Made by a program: the position numbers and the translations under genes. A DNA stretch of 64,000 bases. Origin: Paralvinella palmiformis. Taxonomy: Eukaryota; Annelida; Polychaeta; Terebellida; Alvinellidae. Below the pieces are notes generated by a model, which saw only the letters and a list, made by a program, of their open reading frames with translations, ran no database searches and was not told the origin of the DNA. Where the stretch lies: the NCBI GenBank assembly GCA_025642065.1, contig JAODUP010000272.1, forward strand, positions 306,001 to 370,000, in the 5' to 3' direction. Below, piece after piece: positions 46,925-58,520 of the stretch (the first letter of the stretch is position 1; the number at the start of each line of letters is the position of its first letter).

Positions 46925-48190
46925 CTTTAATCAGTAATATATACAGATCCCAAGAGGACGGGTATACATTGTGAAAAATAAACAAATGTGTATGAACTGA
47001 ATTTCGTGGTACACCAGATAACAATGGTTTCATATCAGAAGAATACCACGAAAGCACACTCTTTGGGAGCGTTGTACAAAAGTAATTTTAAACAATTCAC
47101 GCACTCTAGTTGATAAACCGAACGTCTTTCAATCTAGAGAAGAGCATTAAATAAATCGCAGCAAAACAAGTCCAGAATAACAAGTAATACTGACTTACCT
47201 AGATCAGTTAGAATCATAATATAATGTTTCACCGGAGCGAAGGCAGTTCCAGTGTCGAGAACACCTTTACGTCCACAATGTAGTGCATCATTAAGGTTAT
47301 GACTGAATAAATATAATACCCGTTCTATAATATTATATCAAAATGTCAAAGTTACAACATGTCATAAATGTTTAGGATATTACAGCCCAAACTGCTTACA
47401 AATGAGTCTTTCAAAGGCAGCTATCATGGATCTTGAGAGAATATTTTTGTAATTGAGTTTATTAGCACACCGTAACACTCTTTCTCCAGCCATGTAGGAA
47501 TACGGCCAACTGTACAGAAAACATTAGATGATCTGTTTAGCTTATATCAATCTCTGTCAACGGTTCGAATGTATGCACCTTGGAAAAGTGCAACTCTTCT
47601 ACTAATATTATACCATGTGCTAGGGGACCTATGATGTATTTTGTATATCTTTCCTGATAGAAGAAATTATTAAAACAATGGACCATAGTATTAGCTATGT
47701 TCATAATATTTGTTTAAATGCCATTTTTATAACTTTAGATACATATTTTAGATTTAAAACAGGTCTGTAATTGTTTATAATATTACAGTCCAACTTGGGT
47801 TTTTGATTAATGGAATTTCAAGGGCAACTTTCCTGGATCTTGAACTCAGAGATAATAATGTATTAACAATATTTGCAATCGGGCTGATCAGAACATGCAG
47901 ATTCTCGTTCATAAGCCATATAAGTAAAGGGTCAGCTTTACAGAAAGCATTTGATGACCCATTTAGAAATGATCTGATCCCCGTCTCTGTAAAAGGGTCA
48001 TGAACATGCATGACTCTTAACCCAATGGTATATCCTGTGATAAAGTACTGGAATAGTGTAATATCTATTGACAGAAGCAGTCATTATGAAAAGGACCACT
48101 TATTAGGATAGGATTGTAAATATTATAATTCTGAAATACTAAAATCATTCACAAATGTAAATAAATTTCATCATCATGAACTTCTATGTC
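46925..48190 (-). mobile_element. Decayed LINE fragments at the block 2/3 junction
   Basis: Minus strand, two pieces. 46,925-47,650 covers the RT region (complement of GTACACCAGATAACAATGGT, of GGGAGCGTTGTAC, and of the linker CCATGTAGGAATACGGCCAA). 47,690-48,190 repeats the linker with its own ORF piece (48,011-47,775) and ends in the tail shared with the fragments before blocks 2 and 4. All frames are broken. Confidence 0.75.
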
Positions 48191-48438
48191 TGCGTTATTC
48201 CGTCATATTTGTGCAGATATACAGCACTGATGTTCAAAGTAGAGTTATTTTTTCGGAGATGGCCAATGTCAAAACGGGATTTTAGTAAACATACAGCGAT
48301 TGATTCGTGACCATTACTTTGTCTGTTGAACAGTCAACTTGTTCACAAATTTCTGTGGACAGTCAATTTTAACATTCGAGAATCTATTCTACTTAGATTA
48401 GGTGTGGAAAATACGATATACTATGTCAGAGATTAACA

Positions 48439-48699
48439 ATGGCTACCAGTTGTCTCCTATCCATCATTGTCAGTCTAGGCGTCGTATTTAAGGTCATTTC
48501 CTCAAATAATATCGATCATCACAGAGAACTAAAGGCAGACATGAACCAGGTGAGGATTATCGGACTTGTGTACCAGCGGGGACAAGGTATTGAGCCGATA
48601 TTCGGTGGCACCTTAACCACAAACTTGACGAGTTTCTTTCGTATACCCGTAGACGTGTTAGGATGGACATCGACCAGTTTGTTTGTCTTAAGCAGTTAA
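48439..48699 (+). CDS. Longest open copy of the conserved 5' ORF (signal-peptide start)
   Basis: 86 codons starting MATSCLLSIIVSLGVVFKVI, a signal-peptide-like start with ATG in the context AACAATGG. It continues SSNNIDHHRELKAD, IGLVYQRGQGIEPIFGG and TLTTNLTSF. The ATG context is kept at about 25,598, 36,474, 37,729 and 59,050, and the first residues are similar (M-V/L-T-N-C-F-L). Block 4 has a stop after VYQK, block 2 has early stops, and block 1 has a deletion. There are donor-like sequences CAG|GTGAGG (about 48,550) and CAAG|GTAAAC (about 48,852), so exon limits are uncertain. I do not recognise the family. This is the only copy open over the whole stretch; it may be a gene fragment or a relic. 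Confidence 0.35.
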   Translation: MATSCLLSIIVSLGVVFKVISSNNIDHHRELKADMNQVRIIGLVYQRGQGIEPIFGGTLTTNLTSFFRIPVDVLGWTSTSLFVLSS

Positions 48700-49363
48700 T
48701 GTCTCGACAGAATTATATCAGCTCCACGAAATCTTATTCTTTCTGGAGACAATCGTTTTAAGGCCCGCCGTTTGGAGATGGTTTCGTGGCTTTGTTGTTC
48801 AATAACTGGAAAGGCGTATTCCTTAAGGGGAGGTTCTTGTCGAAATGGTACAAGGTAAACTTTGATTTACTTTGTTGATGAAATCAATCATTGTAGCCTT
48901 TTACGTTTGCTAAATGTTTTCCTTATTTCCTTATCACCTTTAATTTTTTGGTGTGTATCAGGAAGGTCAATCTGACCTCTAACTGATACTGTTTGAATAC
49001 AGAGATTTGTCAAATGGGTTCAAATCCGGAGCTGGCTTTGTCTGAATAATGTTCGTGTCTTTGTGTGTGTGTGTGTATGTTCAATTATATGTCCAGCTTT
49101 ATACGTATGTACGTGTGTATGTTTTCAGATCATCGTCTGTGCGGTAACTGTCAGATCATTTTAAACTTGCCACAAGTAAACAATTATGTTGTTATGCTTT
49201 TAAAAACCATTATTTCAATTAACCTAATTAGTATTATATCAGTACATTAGCCGTTTTGTTTATTGATGCGCGAATTATGATTGTGCCACATGAACCATAA
49301 AATGTGTCAATTCTGTTTTTACTCTAACGCTCCCTAGAACAAATGACGTTTATTAAAATGCCA

Positions 49364-49404
<41 letters not shown>

Positions 49405-49412
49405 TTTTATAT
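49364..49412. repeat. (ATT)n tract
   Basis: Trinucleotide run following AAATGACGTTTATTAAAATG; block 4 has a shorter run at 59,992. Confidence 0.9.
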
Positions 49413-49575
49413 CTGAGTCTCGATATTCGAACACTAACAGTTGAAGAGTAGAAGAATCATTTCAGGTCATGATGATGATAATTTAATCATTTGATAACGA
49501 AACATCATTAACTTACTACATAAGTAAAGGAATACCACAAAGTATTTTTTAATTTCTCTTTGTCTTGTTGACAAA

Positions 49576-49806
49576 GTGTTTGATTGTCGTGGAAAATTGA
49601 AACAAAGAAAGTGGTTCGTTTTCTCCATACAATGTATTACTAAGGAAATCCCCATTCTTACTACTTCTGATGGGATTATTTCAGAATTCGTTGAATGGAG
49701 AGTCGTCTACTTTGACAGGAACAAAGTTAGCCTATTGCAGGGCTACCTAACCGAGGAAATAATTTACTTTGTTATAAATAGTTTATTATCTACAGTGAAA
49801 TGTTGA
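49576..49806 (+). CDS. Exon-like ORF of the duplicated gene, block 3 copy
   Basis: After an acceptor-like GGGATTATTTCAG|AA (about 49,683) the frame reads FVEWRVVYFDRNKVSLLQ, GYLTEEIIYFVINSL and stops at 49,806. The homologous block 1 segment (26,540-26,650) keeps most residues but has TGA in place of the Trp codon. The first third of the 76-codon ORF is not conserved. Function unknown. Confidence 0.35.
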   Translation: MFDCRGKLKQRKWFVFSIQCITKEIPILTTSDGIISEFVEWRVVYFDRNKVSLLQGYLTEEIIYFVINSLLSTVKC

Positions 49807-49884
49807 TATTAGTGTACCTATTATTGCGGTTATATTAAACAAAACAAATCATTGAATAAATCGGTCAGTAATCAGCTGATCATC

Positions 49885-50095
49885 GTGCTACTGTAGCTAC
49901 TTGCCACGACATAAAGAAACCGCAATGGGTGCCGAATGCTGGGGCCAAGTTGGTATTACGGAAAAGAAAATATGACAGTGCCATATCCTGTGTGAATGAC
50001 CTTCACTGGCTACCGGTTAAACTACGATTTCAGTTTAAGATCATACTAACTGTCAACAAGTGTCTGCTACGAAATACTCTTTTTGGAAAATTATA
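49885..50095 (+). mobile_element. LINE RT C-terminal fragment, plus strand
   Basis: Frames with small shifts resemble LQWVQNAGAKLVLRKRK and CVNDLHWLPVKLRFQFKI, the common LINE C-terminal motif (LHWLPV). It is from another LINE family than the 15.9 kb copy. Confidence 0.6.
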
Positions 50096-50270
50096 ATATT
50101 CAAATTTAATATTTGGCATGACTGTAAAGAGCTTATCATAGCTAACTGGCTAAAATGGGCTGTATTAAATGAATACATTTAAGAAACAAACAAAATAATA
50201 ATAATAATAATAATAACAATAATAATAATACTGTCGTTAATCTTAATTACTTCTTACGTTCTTAATTAAA

Positions 50271-50402
50271 ATTACGTCACACGACCTAACTTGTACAATC
50301 GTCAACCTGATGTTTATATGTTATAATCCATTAACATTACGTCACACGACCTAACTTGTACAATCGTCAACCTGATGTTTATATGTTATAATCTCAATTT
50401 TG
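50271..50402. repeat. 66-bp perfect tandem duplication
   Basis: ATTACGTCACACGACCTAAC... starts at 50,271 and again at 50,337 and runs identically through TATATGTTATAATC. The single-copy equivalent in block 2 is near 38,345 (ACACGACCTTGTCTGTACAA). Confidence 0.9.
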
Positions 50403-50688
50403 TTATCGTGACATCATAAAAATATCCTTTATCTAGTAAACAGTTATCGGTTTTGTTTTATATACCAATTAGATGGATGTGTATAAATGACAGTTTTTAC
50501 CAATGTGAGATAAAATATTGAAACGAATATAGTATCCGAATGATTAATCTAAACTAATTTTTATCTACTCCCGTTACCAGTATAACAAGAGTTTTGTTGT
50601 AAGAATATGAAAATCAATAAACCACATTGATCATGATTGAGAATAGCATGATCAGGTCAGATTTAACGACATAAACAGGTATCATTCA

Positions 50689-50691
<3 letters not shown>

Positions 50692-50737
<46 letters not shown>
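50692..50737. repeat. (TA)n microsatellite
   Basis: About 45 bases of TA. Confidence 0.95.
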
Positions 50738-50741
<4 letters not shown>

Positions 50742-50749
50742 AAATATGT

Positions 50750-51230
50750 TTTATGAAATTAAAAAAGAATTCTGAAATTAAAATCGCTATCAAATGTAAC
50801 ACCAAGATTATGTACAATGTGTGACGGTGTGATCCTATGCTTAAAGATGGGCATAGAGAAGAATTGAGTAAGTTAGCAGCATTGTCTGGATGCACCTATA
50901 ATGATGAAATATGTTTTATCTGCATTCAGCATATATGTCTATTGTTTGTCATCTAGTCAGATATATCACTGGGACAGTCACCTAGCTGTTTATGGGAAAG
51001 ATCAGTGTCTGCTGTGGTCAAAGATGTGTATAATTGGGTGTCATTTGCATATAAATGATGGTCTAGTTTGTTCGTGTGAATACGTGAACTTAGTGATATT
51101 GTATACAGAGTAACCAGCAGCAGTCCAAAAACAGTGCCGTGGGGAACGCCACAAAGCGTGTTCTAGTATAATTTCTCTATGCATACAGATCCTGTGTAAA
51201 GGACAGATCCCGTTTGCTTACAATGAATCC
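50750..51230 (-). mobile_element. LINE RT fragment of a second family, minus strand
   Basis: Minus strand reads CGVPHGTVF, LYTISLSSRIH, HHLYANDTQLY (YAND where YADD is expected), GDCPSDISD, SHIVHNLGVTFDSDF. The order is that of the RT core through the region after the active site. Frameshifts are present and the YADD second Asp context is altered, so it is inactive. Confidence 0.75.
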
Positions 51231-51234
51231 TATT

Positions 51235-52000
51235 CCAGAATTTCTGCCTATTACTTACACTACAAAGACTGTATCCCCTGGCGAGCACATCCCTATTCCG
51301 ATCTCGATATAGGTATTTTGCACCAAGGTCAGATATGTTTATCCATTATGCGGACAGTGCACCGTGTGATGATGTCACACGACGGCAGAACCAATCAGAG
51401 AGCAGCAATCTTCATCAGATACAATCTTTTTTCCCAAAAACTGGATCACCAAACAATCACCAAATTTCGTGCCACTGATTGGCTAACAACTTACTATCAG
51501 GGACGGCATTTCTTCACATGAATAGAAAACAGTTTAGCGTTTAATCTACCATTGAATAGAAAATGGCTCCAGATATATGTTAATCAGTGTGTATACTCTA
51601 ATTTAATTGATTACATAATGTATGCTATTGTTCCTCCTTTGTCTTTGTATGACTAGAAAACTTATTTTATAATTTCGCCAATCAGCGCGTATTTTTATAT
51701 ACAAAAGTCTGCCGAAATCTGGTCAATGCATGTCATTTAAATCTGCCTTAGTTCCAGCCAGCTAAATACACCAGTGAGTACAAGTATACGATGTTTTGCA
51801 TGTACGTATAGTATGTTCACTAATGATTTAAATAATTCACAAAATGCATACACTTACATACGTAACATGTTAAACGTATGAAGAAATAACAATACAACAT
51901 GAAATATAAAGAAATATACGCTTTTCTTTCGATTTTTTCGGAATTTCACAAAATCAACAAATTCTTAATCAGGACAACTTCCAAATACGTATAATTGATT
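51235..52000. other. Unassigned stretch unique to block 3
   Basis: No match to the other blocks is seen and no gene is recognised. It may be further LINE 5' sequence or an unrelated insertion. Confidence 0.35.
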
Positions 52001-53007
52001 GTTGTACCTTCACTGTCCTTAATAGGGGTCTTTATTGTATATCAGGTTTCCGTAAATGTTATGTAATATCATCTGAGTTTATCATATTTAATTTATCATC
52101 ATATATTAGGTAATATCTCAGTGTATGTTATATCTGATTTCAACAAATATCTCAGGACAGTTGTTTACGTCACTTTCAAGTATATCTTATATCACATTTT
52201 AGTAAATATTATACCAGTTAATAGTATACGATATGTCTCATTTCAGTATATATAATACCAGAACTTAGTATATGTTGCATCACATTTCGGTATATATTAT
52301 GTCATACAACATTATAAGTTATGTAATATATCATTGTGCTTTATATCATATTTAAGTGTATGTAACGTCACACATCAATATTTGTAATTATATAATTACT
52401 TATATATGGCTAATGGCATCTGTTATGATGGGATGGATATTATCAAATATACGATAGTATCATTATTATTTAATTTGTTTTACTGTTATCATCACTAACT
52501 TTCGCATTTCACTTTATGATGGTTTTAATACGCGACGCATTGATTGTGAAGTGTTTAGAGTATTACACTGCAAACTTCCTTGTGTTGGGTTAGAATCTAG
52601 CCGATGCCTTCGTTTGTGGGATAAGCTTCCTTATGACAAGTCGCCCCTCAGTAACACGTCACACTTCTGACCAGGACCGAGGCTAAAAATATAGTTATTA
52701 ATGTTTCACCGAAATCTAAATAAACATATATAAATTACACATTAGTCCCGTGAGCGAGTAATATAGTTAAACGGCTCACATTTGCTATGTGTTGTTTACT
52801 TAGTATTGTGGACCAATATTATAATTTTCTATCAAAAACAACAGACAGGTGTTTAATTTCAGATTATTGTCTTTAAAGTGTCTCATCTGATAGAGTACTG
52901 ATAAGAAGAGTGGGTCGATTATAAATGATAATATTGTGTTGTTGTTATTTGTAATTTACATAGTGTTCCAGGTCGCGTTATCTGAACAAAACACGTACAT
53001 ACACATC

Positions 53008-53033
53008 TAAATATATATATATATATATATATA
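53008..53033. repeat. (TA)n microsatellite
   Basis: Short TA tract. Confidence 0.9.
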
Positions 53034-53114
53034 GTGTTGAGTAAATATGTTATAAGACCCCGTAGCTTCATTAACACGATACGATGAGGAATTAGTTTAC
53101 TCTACTAGTTACGC

Positions 53115-53202
53115 TATACTAGTGACACTCTACTAATGACACTCTACTAGTGACACTTTACTAGTGACATTCTACTAATAACACTCTACTAGTGACATTC
53201 TT
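53115..53202. repeat. 14-bp tandem repeat, about 6 copies
   Basis: Units ACTCTACTAGTGAC with single changes (TACTAATGAC, TTTACTAGTGAC). Each contains the ACTAGT palindrome or a one-base variant. Confidence 0.85.
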
Positions 53203-53382
53203 CAGGCTATTTCCACTTTATCTTTCCGGGCTGTTTCTTTATATGTTCTCCACCAGGTGGTGTTTGTGTGGCAGAACTTGGACATAACTGATTCATTATG
53301 ATTTCGGGTGATTATCCCATTCGAGGAGAATAGCGTTATGCTGAAACAAAATAAGCCATTAATCAATTAATCAGTATGCACA

Positions 53383-53384
<2 letters not shown>

Positions 53385-53425
<41 letters not shown>
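53385..53425. repeat. (CA)n microsatellite
   Basis: Uninterrupted CA run. Confidence 0.95.
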
Positions 53426-53587
53426 TGTGTATTTTACTTTTTAATTATATTTTAAATCATTGTAAGTGGAGATGGATTTGTATGGCCGAGGTATTTGATT
53501 TTTGCAGCTCGGGACTATTCATATTATGTTGAGATAGAGAGATAAAGTTATTGATAATATCTAGAGAGAATGTTTCATCTTATTGAG

Positions 53588-53589
<2 letters not shown>

Positions 53590-53653
<64 letters not shown>
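53590..53653. repeat. (TA)n microsatellite
   Basis: About 64 bases of TA. Confidence 0.95.
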
Positions 53654-53655
<2 letters not shown>

Positions 53656-54264
53656 TACCACATAAAACTTAAGAGGTAAGTTGGTTTACTGTAGGGTATT
53701 AATGTATTCTAAAGCAGACAATAAGTCTAATATGCTAAGACAATGTATTAGAATTCTTGTTGAAATTCCATTAAAACCATTAATCATTAAATTGTTTCTT
53801 TGGTTGATGCCAAATTTAGTGTGTTTTTACGTTAATTATGTCTTTTACTTTGTTTCTCTGTAAATATTTATATTGGTTAATTGTTATCATGGTTCATCCT
53901 TAAAACGACCTACGAATATGAACTTATCATATTTGAATAGGTTCTATGTATATGTGATCCATATCTTAGCAACAACAAAGGTATATCCTTCCACTTTCAT
54001 TTTGTTGTAGGTAGGGTTCCCTATAAATATAAACAAAACTGATTAAATACGAAGAATTATAACCTACAGATAGTAATTATCGTGGCATAGACATTTCCGA
54101 AGTTGTATAGGATATAACATTTACTTAAGTCCTGAATGAAAAGGTATAATTCTATATAAAACATTCCATTCAATCATCAATCACTTTTATCACTCTTATT
54201 CCGAAATCGTTACATTCAAATCCAATCATTGCTACTCTGATAAGATATATATAAGGAACACAAT

Positions 54265-54269
<5 letters not shown>

Positions 54270-54351
<82 letters not shown>
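54270..54351. repeat. (TA)n microsatellite, about 82 bases
   Basis: Long TA tract located just beyond the position where block 1 carries the LINE B/C insertion. Confidence 0.95.
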
Positions 54352-54354
<3 letters not shown>

Positions 54355-54954
54355 CACTGTTATTCCAGGATAAGAATTGTTTCTAATACACACAAATTGA
54401 ATTACGTAAAAAGTTATCCGAACTAAATTCTTCAAATAAACAAGAAACTTGATGAACAGTAATAAAAATAGGGATCTATCACATTTGACCTATTCTGAAC
54501 CTATGACGAACAAGTGAACAATTTCTTCATAAGAGATAACACGAACAATACTACTATCATCGCTGTCAGAAGTGTGGTAGTGAAATGTGTCAATCAATCT
54601 ATATAATTTATATCCGCTAATATACAGAAGACAATAATCATATCAGTGATGTCATAGCGTTTACAATCATGTACCGTAACTCCGTTGATCATGTGATATT
54701 GTTTAGATAAGGCAGAAATGATAAAATAGCGTACTGTATCCGACTTTTGCTTTGTCTCAAAACATCATATTTCACTCGCTGATGGAAAATTAGCGGATGT
54801 ACATTTTATTTTGGAATATCACATACATCCTTTTTAAGACCAAATAAATAATATACGTGAATGAAATTGAGAACCGACCTAATATTAAATATAATAGGTT
54901 TACAGACCACTTTTATAAAGAGACTGTCTTACACGATGACCTCAGTTTTGGAAT

Positions 54955-55775
54955 TACTTTCTGATGGACACCAGCTCAAACATGTATTTAGATGCCATGT
55001 CATTAACTAATTTATAAGTTGTTAATAACATCTTGAAATGGGGCCTCTGTCTAACAAATAATCAATGATGTTTTGAAGAATTGGGTGATATGATCATATT
55101 TTCGAGTATTTGTCAATATGCGAACTTCACCATTTTGAATCTGATATGCAATATAACAGGGGGTTACAATAGTCTTTGCGAGATGTAACAAAGGCATGGA
55201 CTACAGTTACAATTGCTTCTTGTGTCAAGAATGATTTTAAACAGTGAATTTTCTTAAGATTGTAGTAGACAGCTCAGTATACTGATGTGACGCTTTTGTA
55301 ATGACCTATTATGGGTAATTGTAGATGCATCCATCTGCAATGCTGGTAATTTCTGGATTTAACACAATGTGTTCAAGCTAAATCTATAATACGTTCCATT
55401 TCAGCAAAACAAACTTCTAAATTCTTCAAGGAAGAGCGGAAATGTAACTTACCTCCAGGATCCAGTAATATATCCGAAGAGAACGTGTATACGTATACAT
55501 TATGAAAACTAGAAGTGTATGAAATAACGTTGATGGTACACCAGATAACAGTGATTTAAAATAAGAACAATACCGTGAAAAGACACTCTGTGTGAGCGTT
55601 GTTCCAAAGATAATTTAAACCATTCAAGTACCTTCGTTGATAGACCGAACGTCTTTCAACCTAGATAAAAGTATCAATTGAATCAATTCTATCAACTCTA
55701 TCACATGGAGCAGACAAGTCCAGAAGAACACATCATACTAACAGATCTTGATCAGTTAACATCATAATATTATAT
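54955..55775 (-). mobile_element. LINE copy E, 3' part, before the hAT insertion
   Basis: The minus strand matches copy B's C-terminal domain and RT core (complement of AACAAAGGCATGGACTACAG, of CAGCTCAGTATACTGATGTG and of CCAGATAACAGTGATTT, with ACCAGG-TCC-like motifs). The ORF is destroyed by many indels. It continues beyond the hAT fragment at 56,815-57,235. Confidence 0.75.
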
Positions 55776-56815
55776 TCCATCTAAGGCCGGATTTAGACAT
55801 GTGGAGGGTCATAGGCAGCTTTCAGTAATGAAGGCCCACCATACACTAGATTACCAAAACTAAAAGATGACAAGACGTAGTTACAGTCATCGATAACGTA
55901 AATTAACTCAAGTAGAAATAATCTGAATAAGCAAACAAGCAGGTCAGTCATGATGTAGTACAATACAGATATTTACAGGCCACGAAATTTGCTAGCTTTG
56001 AATATTGCAAAGTCTTTAATCATTTTGTCGAAATCAATTGCGTTTGGCTGCACATAATCATCAGTTACAGGCATATCCATCCCTTCTTCTCATAAACATT
56101 GCTACTGCTGAATTAAATCAAGTTTTGGATTTTGCAATATATGACATGTAGCATTAACTCTCTGAAGAATGTCATACCAAAAATAACAAGATGCCAGTCT
56201 CGAGTTTGCACATCCTGTCATGGAGAACATTTGCCTCAGAACCTACTTTGAACGTCTCATTTTCATGTCTTTCATGGCATAGATATAGTAACGGATTCCA
56301 TAGTCTTCAATGAGTTTGTAAGAATTTCATAACGATTTGATGAAACTGTAAAATAACACATAGATTACTTGAAGGAAGTCGGAACATTCCACGGCTGATT
56401 GATAACATTCAATTGCTGCTAGTCCAACTAGATTCAATGAATGTCCAGCACAGAGTATCCACACCGCATGGTGTTTCTCAGCCGCCACTTTAGCTTGAAG
56501 ACCATTGTATCTCCCACTCATTGGTAAGGTGTTATCTTAAGATTACCCACGACAATTCTGAATGTCAATGTCATGATCCGAAAGGAATGTCAGCAGTCTG
56601 TTAGCCCAGATTTCGTTTCATGACTTGTTGCTGACACAACTGCTTGATTGTGATCTTTTTATTGTTCATGGTCACCAAGCCGATCACTATCGTGTTTCCA
56701 GTCACAGTACCCATAATGTTCTCGACATTCTGTTCCATAAGCGCGTAATATATGTTTTTGATTGACAAGTGTGTGTCGTTCAGGTGAGCCTACATTTTTC
56801 CTTACATGTGTTTTT
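55775..56815 (-). mobile_element. hAT-type DNA transposon fragment (ZMYM1/DUF4371-like transposase)
   Basis: The minus strand carries broken transposase frames. One piece (56,521-56,327) reads MSGRYNGLQAKVAAEKHHA and then VWILCAGHSLNLVG, the well-known central motif of hAT transposases related to ZMYM1-like proteins. Further downstream (about 56,230-56,060) are pieces like MCKLETGILLF and DLNSAV. The left border near 55,780 (AAGGCCGGATTTAGACATG...) resembles a hAT end, but no matching inverted end is visible at the right border, so the element is truncated. It separates two halves of a LINE. Confidence 0.75.
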
Positions 56816-57235
56816 CATGAAACCAAGGTAGTTTCAGTGCTATGAACACGTTCATGTGCAGAATGTACTGCATCATTAAAATTATGACTGATTAAAGAAG
56901 ATGCCTGTTCTATAATTATAGATCAAAATTTTAAATTTAAAAGATGTCTATACATGTTTAGGATATTACAGCCGAAACTCCTTAAAATGACTGTCTTACT
57001 AAGGCAGCTGTCATGGATCTTGAGAAAACACCCAGTGATAATGATGTATTAACCATATTTGTAATTGAGCTTATCATCACACCCTAACACTCTTTTTCAA
57101 GCCATGTAGGAATACGGCCAACCGCACAGAAAACATTAGATGACCTTTTCTGCTACTATCTATCTCTGTCAATGGTTCGAGTGCATTTACCTTAGACAAG
57201 CAGGACTCTTCTACTAATAGCATACCCTGTGATAA
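56815..57235 (-). mobile_element. LINE copy E, 5' part, beyond the hAT insertion
   Basis: Continues the LINE directly where the first half stops: complement of AACCAAGGTAGTTTCAGTGC, then the linker CAAGCCATGTAGGAATACGG. It is interrupted at 57,235 by a family 3 SINE. Confidence 0.75.
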
Positions 57236-57528
57236 ATAATAATAATATGTGTTATTTATATAGCGCCCTATTGAGCTAGATAGCTACCCAAAGGCGGCGC
57301 CTTACAATATTTGTATCCCTGATTCAAACCTGTTCCAGTCCAGCACATATCTCAACTCCCAAGAGAGCATACTACACATACTGCCATTATAGGCGCAGAC
57401 ACATATCGATCACGTCCTGTCAGGTTCTCGTTTTTATGAATGATTGAACCAGCCGCCACATGACGGCATTACAGCTCCGGATCCTCGAACCCGCGACCCT
57501 TCGGCTACAAGTCCTACGAATTAACTGA
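57236..57528 (-). mobile_element. tRNA-derived SINE, family 3, minus strand
   Basis: Complement of the 26.8 kb copy: TATATAGCGCCCTATTGAGC (tail), GTCCTGTCAGGTTCTC, GCCGCCACATGACGGCATTA and the B-box complement CTCGAACCCGCGACC. The element is inserted in LINE sequence. Confidence 0.85.
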
Positions 57529-57915
57529 CCTTGAACTTTTATAAACCTCTTTTAGCCGCTACTTGTTGTGCACTTTTAGTTACCCTTTTGGGAAAAAGTA
57601 GAAGGTTATAAAACAAATAAAAACTATCATGCCGTGGATCTTTTTAACCCATATCGGAATGACCGGGATCGATAAAATTTAAAAAGTTTTTTTTATAAAA
57701 ATTTAAATTTGAATTTAAAAACCTGGTATTTTAATGTGAATTATACTGACCTTGAACTTTTACAAACCAATCTTGATACTCAGCCGCTCACATAATCGTG
57801 TGTGTCACATTGCAGCCTGTGCATCCTTATTGTGCCACGAACAAGTAGTCATATTGGTTATATGCGTAACCGCGACATTAATAAATAACTATCATGCAGC
57901 AAAAGTAAGGAGTGC
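57529..57915. repeat. Pair of diverged direct repeats
   Basis: ACTGACCTTGAACTTTTA-AAACC occurs at 57,529 and 57,747 followed by similar AGCCGCT and AACTATCATGC words, giving a period of about 218 bases. Function and origin are not recognised. Confidence 0.5.
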
Positions 57916-58520
57916 TATTTAACCCCATATCGCTGCTCAATGATGCCAGGAGTACGAGCACACATGGTAAAATCCACAGAACCTGGGAATGTTTTTATAA
58001 GTAGGATTAAACCTTTAAAAGTAATTTACCTGACCGACTGAATACGTGTTTCAACCTAGAGATAAATACATTATGGACAATTGTATCAAATGCAGCAGAC
58101 AGTTCCAGAAGAATAAGTAATACTCGGTTACCTTGATCAATTGACATGTCTATATATTTTTACAAATTATAGTCCAAACTTGGGTGTTTCATTAATGGCG
58201 TTTCAGGGGCAACTTTCACTAATCTTGGAAAACACTCAGAGATAATGATTTATTAACTATATTTGTAATCGCGCTTATCAAAACATCCAGGGCACTCTTT
58301 CATAAGGCGATATAGGCATGGGGTAAGCTGCATAGAAAGTATTACAACCTAGAACGTGCATGACTGAACCCAATGGCATACAATCTGACAAGGTGCTGGA
58401 ATAGTTTAGTATTTATTAACGGAACAGTTATTAAAAATGTGCCATTTCTTGTGATAGGTCTATAATTATTATAATTCTGAAATAATAAAGTCATGCACAA
58501 GTGTATAACAACCTTTATGG
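57915..58520 (-). mobile_element. LINE copy F fragment at the block 3/4 junction
   Basis: Minus strand: complement of ACCCCATATCGCTGCTCAAT (region just before YADD), of CAAATGCAGCAGACAG-TCCAGAAG (AAFDTVDH region), then the linker, ending in the tail shared with the fragments before blocks 2 and 3 (CACGAACGTCAATGTTTGTG). Confidence 0.75.

Larger units (their letters stand above)
48190..54950 (+). repeat. Paralogous block 3 (about 6.8 kb)
   Basis: Landmarks: TTTCTGTGGACAGTCAATTT (48,350), the ATG context (48,439), the exon-like segment ending ACAAG|GTAAAC (about 48,852), a SINE relic with B box GGGTTCAAATCC (49,017), an ORF segment (49,576-49,806), and a 66-bp duplication (50,271). Then come LINE debris (49,890-50,090; 50,750-51,230), a segment shared with block 2 (52,000-53,000), the CTCCACCAGGTGG segment (53,251), and segments shared with block 1 (53,650-54,250 and 54,540-54,830). 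The terminal-exon region and clean 32-bp satellite found in blocks 1 and 2 are missing here. Confidence 0.75.
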
